DNA of 64,000 nucleotides. It comes from Micromonospora trifolii (lineage in GTDB: Bacteria; Actinomycetota; Actinomycetes; Mycobacteriales; Micromonosporaceae). Under the pieces are notes generated by a model. That model was not told where the DNA came from, searched no databases, and saw only the letters and a list, made by a program, of their open reading frames with translations. The DNA lies in contig NZ_JAKKFD010000035.1 in assembly GCF_022229005.1 (NCBI RefSeq), positions 1-64,000 of the forward strand, written 5' to 3'. This document shows positions 50,173-58,932 of this stretch, piece by piece. The translations under genes were made by a program, and so were the position numbers. Within the stretch, counting starts at the first letter, position 1, and each line of letters begins with the position of its first letter.

Positions 50173-51582
50173 TCAGACCAGGCGCAGGCGGGCGGCGCGC
50201 ATCCGGGTCAGGGTGCGCTCGCGACCGAGCACCTCCAGCGACTCGAACAGCGGCAGACCCACGGTGCGGCCGGTGACAGCGACCCGTACCGGCGCCTGCG
50301 TCTTGCCGAGCTTGAGGCCCCGCTCGGCGCCGACCGCCTCCAGCGTCGACTTCAACGACTCGGCGTCCCAGGACTCCAGCGCCTCGAACGCCGCGACGGC
50401 GTCGTCCAGCAGCTCGGCGGAGCCGTCCTTCATCGTCTTGGTCCAGGCGGCCTCGTCGATCAGGGGCGAGGCCAGGAAGAGGAAGTCGACGTTCGGCACG
50501 ATCTCGCTGAGCACCGCGATCCGCGTCTGGGCCAGCGGCGCCACGGCGGCGAACGCGTCGGCGTCGAACTCCTCCGGCTGCCACGGCGGTGGCGCGATGG
50601 TCCCGGTGCCGGTCAACCACGGCTGGCAGGCGTCGATGAACTCGGCCACCGGCAGCGCGCGAATGTAATCACCGTTGAACGCGCGCAGCTTCTTCTCGTC
50701 GAAGAACGCCGAGGAGAGGTTGACCTCGTCGAGCCGGAACTCGTCCTCGATGACCGACCAGGGCACGATCTCCCGGTCGCCGGAGGGGGCCCAGCCGAGC
50801 AGCATGAGGTAGTTGCGCATCGCGCCGGCGAGGTAACCCTCGTCGCGGTACGCCTCCAGGGCGACCTTGTCCCGGCGCTTGGAGAGCTTCTGCCGCTTCT
50901 CGTTGACCACCACCGGCACGTGCGCCCAGATCGGCGGCTTGACCCCGAGGGCTTCCCAGAGCAGCTGCTGCTTGGGGGTGTTGGGCAGGTGCTCCTCGGC
51001 CCGGATCACGTGGGTGATCCCCATGGTCATGTCGTCGACGACGTTGGCCAGCAGGAAGACCGGCGAGCCGTCGCCCCGGGCGATGACGAAGTCCTCGATG
51101 AGCTTGTTCTCGAAGGTGGGCTCACCACGGATCAGGTCGACCACCACTGTCGCGCCCTCGTCGGGCGTACGGAAGCGCAGCGCGTGACCCGGGCCGGGGC
51201 CGAGGCCACGGTCGCGGTGGTAGCCGTCGTAGCCCTGGTACTGCGAGCCGGTGCGGGCCTGCACGTCCTCGCGGGTGCAGTCGCAGTAGTAGGCGCGGCC
51301 CGAGTCGTACAGGCGCGCGGCGGCGGCCCGGTGCTCACCGGCGTTCGCCGACTGGAAGTACGGGCCCTCGTAGCTGCCCCGGGAGATCCCGATCCAGTCC
51401 AGCGCGGAGAGGATGCCCTCGGTCCACTCGGGCTTGTTGCGCGCCGCGTCGGTGTCCTCGATGCGCAGCACGAACACGCCGCCCTGCTGCTTGGCGTAGA
51501 TCCAGTTCTGCAGCGCCGAGCGGGCGCCGCCGACGTGGAACATACCGGTCGGGGAAGGGGCGAATCGCACACGTACTGTCAC
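50173..51582 (-). CDS. gltX: Glutamate--tRNA ligase
   Basis: 469 aa class I synthetase. The HIGH-equivalent is PTGMFHVGGAR, and the KMSKS-equivalent is KLSKRRDK. The zinc-like knuckle region includes YCDCTRE. It charges tRNA-Glu, and probably tRNA-Gln by the indirect route usual in actinobacteria. GTG 51582 lacks a Shine-Dalgarno in the usual place but lies 7 nt after TAGGCT, suggesting a leaderless transcript. Confidence 0.95.
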   Translation of the reverse strand: MTVRVRFAPSPTGMFHVGGARSALQNWIYAKQQGGVFVLRIEDTDAARNKPEWTEGILSALDWIGISRGSYEGPYFQSANAGEHRAAAARLYDSGRAYYCDCTREDVQARTGSQYQGYDGYHRDRGLGPGPGHALRFRTPDEGATVVVDLIRGEPTFENKLIEDFVIARGDGSPVFLLANVVDDMTMGITHVIRAEEHLPNTPKQQLLWEALGVKPPIWAHVPVVVNEKRQKLSKRRDKVALEAYRDEGYLAGAMRNYLMLLGWAPSGDREIVPWSVIEDEFRLDEVNLSSAFFDEKKLRAFNGDYIRALPVAEFIDACQPWLTGTGTIAPPPWQPEEFDADAFAAVAPLAQTRIAVLSEIVPNVDFLFLASPLIDEAAWTKTMKDGSAELLDDAVAAFEALESWDAESLKSTLEAVGAERGLKLGKTQAPVRVAVTGRTVGLPLFESLEVLGRERTLTRMRAARLRLV

Positions 51583-51628
51583 GTCCCCCAGCCTACGGCG
51601 GTACGCGACTGCTTTCCGCCACCGCCCC

Positions 51629-52906
51629 CTACGGCACCGAGCGGATCTTGACGACCAGGGCGCTGCCGAGCAGGGTGACCGCGGCGGTGACCGCGTAGAG
51701 CGTGGGATAGCCGCCCAGGTACACCACGAGCGGGGCGGAGAGCGCCGGCCCGAGCACCTGCGGCGCCGAGTTGGCGATGTTGATGACGCCCAGGTCCTTG
51801 GCCCGGTCGGTGGCCCGGGGCAGCACCTGGGTGATCAACGCGGCGTCCACCGAGAGGTAGACGCCGTAGCCGGCGCCGAGCAGCAGCGCCGCGACGACGG
51901 CCATCGGCCAGACCGGCGCGACCGCCAGCAGCAGCGCCGCCACCGCCATGATCAGCCCGGAGACGATCACGTAGATCTTGCGGCGACCGGAACGGTCGGA
52001 CATCCGGCCGGCGACCACGGCCGTCAGCATCATCCCGAGCGTGTAGAGCAGGATCAGGATCAGCAGGCCACCCTCGGGGTCGGGGTGGCGCACCCCGTCG
52101 GTGAGGAAGTACAGCAGGTAGAGGGTGCCCAGGGCATTGCCGAGCTGGACCAAAAACCGGGTGATCCAGGCCCAGGCGAAGTCCGGGTGCTGACGCGGGC
52201 TGATCCACATCGAGGCCAGCAGCGCCCGCGTGCGCACCACTGGCCGATGGGTACGCGGCAGCGGTTCGTCGGGGGTGAGCAGCGCGAACGGCAGCGACAG
52301 CAGCAGGATGGCCACGGCGATGGCGAGGTATCCGGCGGCGTTGCCGGTGACGACCGCGGTGACCAGTACCGCGCCGAGCACCAGCCCGAGCGCCTGTGGG
52401 ATGCCCACCCAACCCGAGACGCCGCCGCGCTGCGTCACCGGAACCCGGTCCGGGATGGCGGCACTGAGGCTGGCCAGCATCGCGTTGAAGCAGACCTGCG
52501 CGGCGACCCAGCCGAGGGCGACCCCGAGGATGGTTCGTTGCTGGGCCAGCAGCACCAGGGCCGCCGCGCCGAGCACGGCCCCGCCCGCCGTCCAGACGTG
52601 CCGACGACCGAACTCGCGGCCGGCGATCCGTAGGCAGGTCCGGTCGGAGTACGCGCCCGCCAGGGGGTTGGCCAGCACCGCTGCCAGCGCACCGAGGCCG
52701 GTGACCACGGCCAGCATGTTCTCCTTGTCGCCGGGGGCGATCTGCTCGATCTGCTGCGGCAGCAGCACCTGGATCGGCGTGAAGAACGCCATCCACACGC
52801 CGAGGTTGGCCGCGAAGATCAAACCGATCCAGCCGCGGCGCACCGGCACCGTCGGCTCGGCGAGCGCCGCCGGCAGCGACGCCGGCGTCGGATCGAGGGT
52901 GGTCAC
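51629..52906 (-). CDS. MFS transporter (sugar or glycoside type)
   Basis: 425 aa with twelve predicted transmembrane helices and a Major Facilitator loop motif (AGRMSDRSGRRK after TM8; AYSDRTCLRIAGREFGRR after TM2). Its GTG start overlaps the stop of the GH1 beta-glucosidase gene (GTGA, 52903-52906), so the two are translated together. The natural reading is import of a beta-glucoside or disaccharide that the glucosidase then splits inside the cell. The exact sugar is not determinable. Confidence 0.88.
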   Translation of the reverse strand: MTTLDPTPASLPAALAEPTVPVRRGWIGLIFAANLGVWMAFFTPIQVLLPQQIEQIAPGDKENMLAVVTGLGALAAVLANPLAGAYSDRTCLRIAGREFGRRHVWTAGGAVLGAAALVLLAQQRTILGVALGWVAAQVCFNAMLASLSAAIPDRVPVTQRGGVSGWVGIPQALGLVLGAVLVTAVVTGNAAGYLAIAVAILLLSLPFALLTPDEPLPRTHRPVVRTRALLASMWISPRQHPDFAWAWITRFLVQLGNALGTLYLLYFLTDGVRHPDPEGGLLILILLYTLGMMLTAVVAGRMSDRSGRRKIYVIVSGLIMAVAALLLAVAPVWPMAVVAALLLGAGYGVYLSVDAALITQVLPRATDRAKDLGVINIANSAPQVLGPALSAPLVVYLGGYPTLYAVTAAVTLLGSALVVKIRSVP

Positions 52907-54252
52907 CGCGTCGACCCCGGTCGGCTGGCCGCGATCACGTCGCGCAACCAGGTGTACGACGACTTCGGCGTACGGGTCTGGGTGGCGTAGTCGACGTGCA
53001 CCAGCCCGAAGCGCTTGGTGAACCCCTCGGCCCACTCCCAGTTGTCCAGCAGGGACCAGACGAAGTACCCGCGGACGTCCACCCCGTCGTCGATGGCGGC
53101 CCGGACCGCCCGCAGGTGCCCGTCGAGGTAGGTGATCCGCTCCGGGTCCGCCACCTGCCCGTTCGCGTCGGGTGCGTCGTCGTACGCGCAGCCGCCCTCG
53201 GTGATCTCGATGGGCGGCAGCGCGTCGCCGTAGGTGTCGCGCAGCCAGCCGAGCAACTCGCGCAGCCCGTCGGGGGCCACCGGCCAGTCGAAGGCGGTAC
53301 GCGGGTAGCCGTCCAGCGGCACGAGGTCGAACGGCAGGGGTGAACCCTCCTCGGCCGCCCGTACCCCGGTGGGGTTGTAGTAGTTGACCCCGAGCGCGTC
53401 GATCGGCGCGGCGATCGTGTCGAGGTCACCGGGGTGGATGACGCTCGGGTCGAAGCCGGGCAGCTCCGGGTAGCCGCGGCCGAGCAGCGGGTCGGTGAAG
53501 AGCCTGTTGTGCAGCACCTCGTACGCCGCACCGGCGGCCCGGTCGGCGTCACTGTCGCCGATCACCCGCACTGGCGAGTAGTTGTTGGCGATCGCCACCG
53601 GGCTGGCGGTGTGGGCGCGCAGCGCGGCGACAGCGAGCCCGTGCCCGAGCAGTTGGTGGTGGGCGACCGGGAAGGCGTCGAACAGCAGCATCCGGCCGGG
53701 GGCGTGCACACCCATTCCGTAGCCGAGGCTCATGTGGATGAACGGCTCGTTCAGGGTGATCCAGAGCCGGACCCGGTCGCCGAGGCGGGCAGCCGTCTTC
53801 TCGGCGTACTCGGCGAACCGGGCGGCGGTGTCGCGGTGCAGCCAGCCGCCGGCGTCCTCGAGGGGTTGCGGCAGGTCCCAGTGGTAGAGGGTGGCCACCG
53901 GGTCGATGCCGGCGGCCAGCAACTCGTCCACCAGGCGGTCGTAGAAGTCCAGGCCGGCCGGGTTGGCCGGGCCGGCGCCGGTGGGTTGGACCCGGGGCCA
54001 GGCGATGGAGAGCCGGTACGCGGAGACGCCCAGGCCGGCCAGCAGCGCCACGTCCTCGGTGTGCCGGTGGTAGTGGTCGCAGGCCACCTCGCCGCTGCTG
54101 CCGTCGCTGATCCGCCCGGGGGAGCGCGCGAAGGTGTCCCAGATGGACGGAGCTCGGCCGTCGGCAGTGGTGGCGCCCTCGATCTGGTGGGCCGATGTGG
54201 AGACGCCCCAGCGGAAGCCGGTGGGGAACTGGGGCATCGGTGCGGTCGACAT
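52903..54252 (-). CDS. Beta-glucosidase (GH1)
   Basis: 449 aa cytoplasmic enzyme. FRWGVSTSAHQIEG opens the barrel; the acid/base Glu169 is in WITLNEPFIH and the nucleophile Glu352 in PIEITEGGCAY. The latter motif has Gly where most GH1 enzymes have Asn (TENG), a conservative variant. It hydrolyses cellobiose-like beta-glucosides. ATG 54252 follows GGGAGG by 4 nt. The MFS gene follows in the same operon. Confidence 0.94.
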   Translation of the reverse strand: MSTAPMPQFPTGFRWGVSTSAHQIEGATTADGRAPSIWDTFARSPGRISDGSSGEVACDHYHRHTEDVALLAGLGVSAYRLSIAWPRVQPTGAGPANPAGLDFYDRLVDELLAAGIDPVATLYHWDLPQPLEDAGGWLHRDTAARFAEYAEKTAARLGDRVRLWITLNEPFIHMSLGYGMGVHAPGRMLLFDAFPVAHHQLLGHGLAVAALRAHTASPVAIANNYSPVRVIGDSDADRAAGAAYEVLHNRLFTDPLLGRGYPELPGFDPSVIHPGDLDTIAAPIDALGVNYYNPTGVRAAEEGSPLPFDLVPLDGYPRTAFDWPVAPDGLRELLGWLRDTYGDALPPIEITEGGCAYDDAPDANGQVADPERITYLDGHLRAVRAAIDDGVDVRGYFVWSLLDNWEWAEGFTKRFGLVHVDYATQTRTPKSSYTWLRDVIAASRPGSTR

Positions 54253-54440
54253 GCGCCCTCCCGGTCAACGTGAAACGTGCTCGGGACTTTAGGGCGCTCT
54301 CGATGAATGCGCCATAGGCCGGCCTGGCGCATTCCGCAATGGTTGATCGGCGTGTCTTTTTCCGAACCCGTCCAGGTAAGTCCGATTTAGCGCATAGAGT
54401 GCCGATATCGTGGGATGTCCTCACCGGAGGAAAGACGGAA

Positions 54441-54887
54441 ATGATCCTCGTGGAACGCAGTGCGCACGTGGCGGCGCCAATTGAAGTGGTCTGGGATGTC
54501 GTGCAGCGGGCCGAGCAGTTGCCGGCCTGGCTGGCCGGGGTCCGCGCGGCCGAAGTGCTCTCGGGAGAGGGCTTCGGGCGGCGACAACTGGTCCAGGCGG
54601 GGCGCGGCTCGGCGCATGAGGCCGAGGTGATCGCCTACCAGGAGCCGACGCTGATCGGCTGGCGGGAACGGGCCAGGGGTGCTGGATCTCGGGCGGAGGC
54701 GCGCACCGAGATCTACGTCCAGCTCACCGGAGACGAGGAGGAGGGCGGGACCATCGTGCGCCTCATCGTGGTCCGCTGGCCGGCCGGCCCGGTCAAGGCG
54801 GCCATGCTGCGCCTCGGACTGCGTCGGGTCGGCGCCGACCTGGAGGATTCGCTGGCCCGGCTCACCGACCTGGCCGCCGTCGGCTGA
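54441..54887 (+). CDS. SRPBCC family protein
   Basis: 148 aa START-like domain: VERSAHVAAPIEVVWDVVQRAEQLPAW is a classical first strand and helix of polyketide cyclase/dehydrase-like SRPBCC proteins. The C-terminal helix is AAMLRLGLRRVGADLEDSLARL. No cyclase partner is nearby. ATG 54441 follows GGAGGAAAG by about 8 nt. It is divergent from the GH1 operon and convergent with aceE. Confidence 0.82.
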   Translation: MILVERSAHVAAPIEVVWDVVQRAEQLPAWLAGVRAAEVLSGEGFGRRQLVQAGRGSAHEAEVIAYQEPTLIGWRERARGAGSRAEARTEIYVQLTGDEEEGGTIVRLIVVRWPAGPVKAAMLRLGLRRVGADLEDSLARLTDLAAVG

Positions 54888-54978
54888 CGAGCGCTCATCC
54901 TCCCGGCGTCACCCGCGACGGCGGTGGTCCGGATCCCCGCCAGGGCCCCCGGACCACCGCCGCTCCGTACACCGAAAA

Positions 54979-55004
54979 GGGCCCGGCGCATCTGCGCCGG
55001 GCCC
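54979..55004. terminator. Bidirectional terminator hairpin
   Basis: 12-bp arms gggcccggcgca and tgcgccgggccc with a TC loop, preceded by AAAA and followed by TCCT. Another hairpin with 12-bp arms (gcggtggtccgg ... ccggaccaccgc) lies at about 54923-54962. Both lie between convergent SRPBCC and aceE genes. Confidence 0.85.
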
Positions 55005-55021
55005 TCCTCAGTGGTGCGGGG

Positions 55022-57760
55022 TCAGCTGTCGCCGCCGGTCTCGCCGACCGGGGCGGCGTTGACGTCGTCGATCGCGTACTTCTTGGCGGCCTCGGCCGGC
55101 ACCGTGGTCGCCACCGCGCCGCTGCGGGCGAGCTGCCGCAGCGTGGCCACCACGATCGACTCCGCGTCGACGTGGAAGTGCCGGCGCAGCGCGTGCCGGG
55201 TATCCGACATGCCGAAACCGTCGGTGCCGAGCGACGTGTAGTCGCCGGGTACCCAGCGGGCGATCAGATCCGGTACCGCGCGCATGAAGTCGCTGACCGC
55301 GATCTTCGGCCCGTCCGCCTCGGCCAGCTTCTGCTGGATGTACGGAACCTTCGCCTCGGCGCCCGGGTTGAGCAGGTTGTACTCCTCGGTCTCCACAGCG
55401 TCGCGGCGCAGCTCGGTCCAGGAGGTCACCGACCAGACGTTGGCGGCCACCCCCCAGTCCTGGGCGAGCAGCTGCTGGGCCTTGAGCGCCCACTGCATCC
55501 CGGTGCCCGACGCGAGCAGGTTGGCCTTCGGGCCGTCGACCTGCGGTGCCGGCGAGTAGCGGTAGATGCCCTTGAGCAGGCCCTCCACGTCCACGTCGGC
55601 CGGCTCGGCCGGCTGCAGCGTCGGCTCGTTGTAGACCGTCAGGTAGTAGAAGACGTTCTCCTGCGCGTCCCCGTACATCCGGTGCAGACCCTGCTCCAGG
55701 ATGTGCGCGATCTCGTACGCGAACGCCGGGTCGTACGCCACCACTGCCGGGTTTGTCGCGGCAATCAGCAGCGAATGCCCGTCCTCGTGCTGAAGGCCCT
55801 CACCGTTGAGCGTGGTCCGACCGGCGGTGGCGCCGAGCAGGAAGCCCCGGGCCATCTGGTCGGCCGCTGCCCACAGCCCGTCGGCGGTCCGCTGGAACCC
55901 GAACATCGAGTAGAAGATGTACATCGGGATCATCGGCTCGTCGTGCGTGGCGTACGCCGAACCGGCAGCGGTGAACGAGGCCACCGAACCGGCCTCGTTA
56001 ATCCCCTCGTGCAGGATCTGCCCGGAGGTCGACTCCTTGTACGACAGGAACAGCTCGCGGTCGACCGAGGTGTAGCGCTGGCCGTGCGGCGAGTAGATCT
56101 TCGCGGTCGGGAAGATCGAGTCGAGACCGAAGGTGCGGGCCTCGTCCGGGATGATCGGCACCCAACGCTTGCCGAACTCCTTGTCCTTCATCACGTCCTT
56201 GAGCAGACGGACGAAGGCCTGCGTGGTGGCCACCTTCTGCTTGCCCGAGCCGCGCTTGATGTCGGCGAACCGCTCCGGGCCGGGGATGGCCAGCCGCTTC
56301 GTGCTGGTCCGCCGGGACGGCAGGTATCCGCCGAGCTGCTCGCGCCGCTCCTTGAGGTACGCCAGCTCCTCGGACTTCTCGCCCGGGTGGAAGTACGGCG
56401 GCAGGTAGGGGTTGTCCTCCAGCGCCGAGTCCGGGATGTCCAGGTAGAGCCGGTCCCGGAAGGTCTTCAGGTCCTCCAGGGTCAGCTTCTTCATCTGGTG
56501 GGTCGCGTTGCGGCCCTCGAAGTGCGAGCCGAGCGTCCAGCCCTTGATCGTCTTCGCCAGGATGACAGTGGGCTGACCGGTGTGCTCGGTGGCCGCCTTG
56601 TAGGCAGCGTAGAGCTTGCGGTAGTCGTGCCCACCCCGCTTGAGGTTCCAGATCTCGTCGTCGCTGAGCGGCTCGACCATCTTGCGGGTCCGTGCGTCAC
56701 GGCCGAAGAAGTGCTCCCGCACGTACGCGCCGGACTCCGCCTTGTAGGTCTGGTAGTCGCCGTCGGTCGTGGTGTTCATCAGGTTGACCAGCGCGCCGTC
56801 GGTGTCCGCGGCGAGCAGCGGGTCCCACTCACGGCCCCAGACGACCTTGATCACGTTCCAGCCGGCGCCCCGGAAGAACGCCTCCAGCTCCTGCATGACC
56901 TTGCCGTTGCCCCGGACCGGGCCGTCCAGCCGCTGGAGGTTGCAGTTGATCACGAAGGTGAGGTTGTCCAGCTCCTCGCGGGCCGCGACGCCGATGGCGC
57001 CGAGCGTCTCCGGCTCGTCCATCTCGCCGTCGCCGAGGAACGCCCAGACGTGCTGCTGGGAGGTGTCCTTGATGCCGCGGTGCTGCAGGTACCTGTTGAA
57101 CCGGGCCTGGTAGATCGCGTTCAGACCGCCGAGGCCCATCGAGACGGTGGGGAACTCCCAGAAGTCCGGCATCAGCCGAGGGTGCGGGTACGAGGGCAGC
57201 CCACCACCGGGGTGCGACAGCTCCTGGCGGAACCCGTCGAGCTGGTGCTCGCTGAGCCGCCCCTCAAGGAACGCCCGCGCGTACATGCCGGGGGAGGCAT
57301 GGCCCTGGTAGAAGATCTGGTCGCCGCCGCCCGGGTGGTTCTTGCCCCGGAAGAAGTGGTTGAAGCCCACCTCGTAGAGCGACGCCGAGCTGGCGAAGGT
57401 GGAGATGTGCCCGCCGACGCCGATCTCCGGGCGCTGCGCCCGGTGCACCAGCATGGCGGCGTTCCACCGGACGTACGCCCGGATCCTCCGCTCGACGTGC
57501 TCATCACCCGGGAACCAGGGCTCGCGCTCCGACGGGATGGTGTTGATGTAATCGGTGGTGGTCAGGGGCGGAACCCCGACCTGGCGCTCACGGGCCCGCT
57601 CCAGCAGGCGCAGCATGACGTAGCGGGCGCGTTTGGCGCCGCGTTCGTCGATGACACCGTCAAGCGACTCGACCCATTCGCTGGTCTCTTCAGGGTCGAT
57701 GTCCGGAAGCTGGCTCGGTAGGCCGTCGCTGATCACCGGGCGCTTGCGTTCCGTAGCCAC
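55022..57760 (-). CDS. aceE: Pyruvate dehydrogenase E1 component (homodimeric type)
   Basis: 912 aa thiamine-diphosphate enzyme that decarboxylates pyruvate and passes the acetyl group to E2. The ThDP motif GDGEMDEPETLG ... NLTFVINCN is present, as are the active-site loops GHISTFASSASLYEVG and HFEGRNATHQMKK. Length fits the AceE family. No E2 or E3 gene follows, which is usual for actinobacteria where lipoamide acyltransferase genes are elsewhere. GTG 57760 is preceded by GAGGGA. Acetyl-CoA from this complex feeds the fab pathway encoded nearby. Confidence 0.95.
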   Translation of the reverse strand: MATERKRPVISDGLPSQLPDIDPEETSEWVESLDGVIDERGAKRARYVMLRLLERARERQVGVPPLTTTDYINTIPSEREPWFPGDEHVERRIRAYVRWNAAMLVHRAQRPEIGVGGHISTFASSASLYEVGFNHFFRGKNHPGGGDQIFYQGHASPGMYARAFLEGRLSEHQLDGFRQELSHPGGGLPSYPHPRLMPDFWEFPTVSMGLGGLNAIYQARFNRYLQHRGIKDTSQQHVWAFLGDGEMDEPETLGAIGVAAREELDNLTFVINCNLQRLDGPVRGNGKVMQELEAFFRGAGWNVIKVVWGREWDPLLAADTDGALVNLMNTTTDGDYQTYKAESGAYVREHFFGRDARTRKMVEPLSDDEIWNLKRGGHDYRKLYAAYKAATEHTGQPTVILAKTIKGWTLGSHFEGRNATHQMKKLTLEDLKTFRDRLYLDIPDSALEDNPYLPPYFHPGEKSEELAYLKERREQLGGYLPSRRTSTKRLAIPGPERFADIKRGSGKQKVATTQAFVRLLKDVMKDKEFGKRWVPIIPDEARTFGLDSIFPTAKIYSPHGQRYTSVDRELFLSYKESTSGQILHEGINEAGSVASFTAAGSAYATHDEPMIPMYIFYSMFGFQRTADGLWAAADQMARGFLLGATAGRTTLNGEGLQHEDGHSLLIAATNPAVVAYDPAFAYEIAHILEQGLHRMYGDAQENVFYYLTVYNEPTLQPAEPADVDVEGLLKGIYRYSPAPQVDGPKANLLASGTGMQWALKAQQLLAQDWGVAANVWSVTSWTELRRDAVETEEYNLLNPGAEAKVPYIQQKLAEADGPKIAVSDFMRAVPDLIARWVPGDYTSLGTDGFGMSDTRHALRRHFHVDAESIVVATLRQLARSGAVATTVPAEAAKKYAIDDVNAAPVGETGGDS

Positions 57761-57938
57761 AGGCGTTCCCTCGGTTGTGTGTGGGATAGGTCTCTAGCGC
57801 CATCCTGCCCCCTGGTGGCACCCGTCGTCACGTCTAGGTGCCCCCGACGCGATGCTGAACACAGGTACTCGCCGGTAACTTAGCGCGACGGGCGGTCGGA
57901 ACCTGAGTGGTTTGACCGCCACTCCTACCGTCAGCACC

Positions 57939-58385
57939 ATGAACGGACGTTCTGTCGCGGTCGCCGCCAGCATGATCGTTTTCGGGGTGGTTGGCCTGGT
58001 CATCGGCGCTGTCGCCCTCGCCTCCGGCAATTACTGGCCGACTGTGGGACTGATGGCCCTCGGGGCCCTCCTGGTCGTGTTCGGCGTGGTCCTGTTGCGG
58101 GCGGCGGTCCGCGCGGCCCGTCTGAACGGCCAGGCTGGCCGTCGTCGCCGCCGTCCAGACTCGGACGGCGGCGGGTACGGCTTCTACCCGATGCCCGCAG
58201 GGGACGCCGGGAGCGGGCACGTCGGCCGCCAGCGCGACGGCGACCACGACAACTCCGACGGTACGGAGCCGGCCGGCGGCGGCGACTCCGGCGGCGGCTG
58301 GTCCGACTGGGGCTGGTCCGGTGGTGACTCTGGCGGCGGCTGGTCCGGCGGCGGTGACTCCGGCGGCGGTGGCGGCAGCTCCTGA
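57939..58385 (+). CDS. Small membrane protein with Gly/Ser/Trp-rich tail
   Basis: 148 aa with two transmembrane helices (about 5-28, SVAVAASMIVFGVVGLVIGAV; and 36-58, TVGLMALGALLVVFGVVLLR). A cytoplasmic basic patch (GRRRRRPD) leads to a low-complexity tail of GDSGGGWS-type repeats (about 110-148). The function is unknown. Start ATG 57939 lacks a Shine-Dalgarno but lies 7 nt after TACCGT (leaderless pattern); TTG 57912 is unlikely. Divergent from aceE. Confidence 0.7.
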   Translation: MNGRSVAVAASMIVFGVVGLVIGAVALASGNYWPTVGLMALGALLVVFGVVLLRAAVRAARLNGQAGRRRRRPDSDGGGYGFYPMPAGDAGSGHVGRQRDGDHDNSDGTEPAGGGDSGGGWSDWGWSGGDSGGGWSGGGDSGGGGGSS

Positions 58386-58411
58386 CCGCACCCTGCGGCA
58401 GAATGCGACGT

Positions 58412-58816
58412 ATGCGCAGCGACGTGATCACCGTCCAGACCGGGTCCCGACCGACAGTCCGGGACATCACCGCAGAGGCTCAGCAGTTCGTCTCGGGCGA
58501 GGGCGACGGCCTGCTGCACGTCTTCGTGCCGCACGCCACCGCCGGCCTGGCGATCATCGAGACCGGGTCGGGGTCCGACGACGACCTGCTCAGCGCGCTG
58601 GACGACCTGCTCCCCACCGAGGACCGCTGGCGGCACCGACACGGCTCGCCCGGCCACGGTCGCGACCACGTGCTGCCGGCGTTCATCCCGCCGTACGCCA
58701 CGCTGCCGGTGCTCGGCGGTCGGCTGGCGCTCGGCACCTGGCAGTCGATCTGCCTCGTCGACACCAACGGCGACAACCCGACCCGCCAGGTCCGCTTCTC
58801 CTTCCTCCCCGCCTGA
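58412..58816 (+). CDS. YjbQ/UPF0047 family protein
   Basis: 134 aa of the YjbQ (secondary thiamine-phosphate synthase-like) family. HVFVPHATAGLAIIETGSG and HRHGSPGHGRDHVLPAFIPP are the conserved blocks with metal-coordinating histidines, and GTWQSICLVDTNG closes the barrel. The cellular role is unclear. ATG 58412 lies 7 nt after CAGAAT with no ribosome-binding site, hence likely leaderless; ATG 58403 is also in frame. Confidence 0.88.
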   Translation: MRSDVITVQTGSRPTVRDITAEAQQFVSGEGDGLLHVFVPHATAGLAIIETGSGSDDDLLSALDDLLPTEDRWRHRHGSPGHGRDHVLPAFIPPYATLPVLGGRLALGTWQSICLVDTNGDNPTRQVRFSFLPA

Positions 58817-58833
58817 CCCCCGCGCCGTCGTCC

Positions 58834-58923
58834 CGCCTCAAGATCCGCACAACTTCCCCGAAACTGCTGCCTCGGCGCGTGGCGAGGCAACAAAATCCTT
58901 GATTTTGCGCGGATCTTGAGGCG
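58834..58923. repeat. 90-bp nested inverted repeat
   Basis: Outer 15-bp arms cgcctcaagatccgc (58834-58848) and complement (58909-58923). Inside are a stem tgcctcg/cgaggca (about 58868-58889) and a stem caaaatc-ctt-gattttg (about 58891-58907). It separates convergent YjbQ and PhoD genes and can fold into a branched structure. Confidence 0.75.
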
Positions 58924-58932
58924 TAGGGCGGG

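Noticed and set aside
54280..54300. CebR-like sequence (cgagagcgccctaa on the minus strand) upstream of the GH1 gene
   Set aside because: It matches the CebR palindrome at only about 9 of 14 positions, so chance is likely in G/C-rich DNA.
55172..57721. 849-aa plus-strand open frame across aceE
   Set aside because: Antisense shadow of aceE, which has all ThDP motifs; the plus frame has no recognisable domain.
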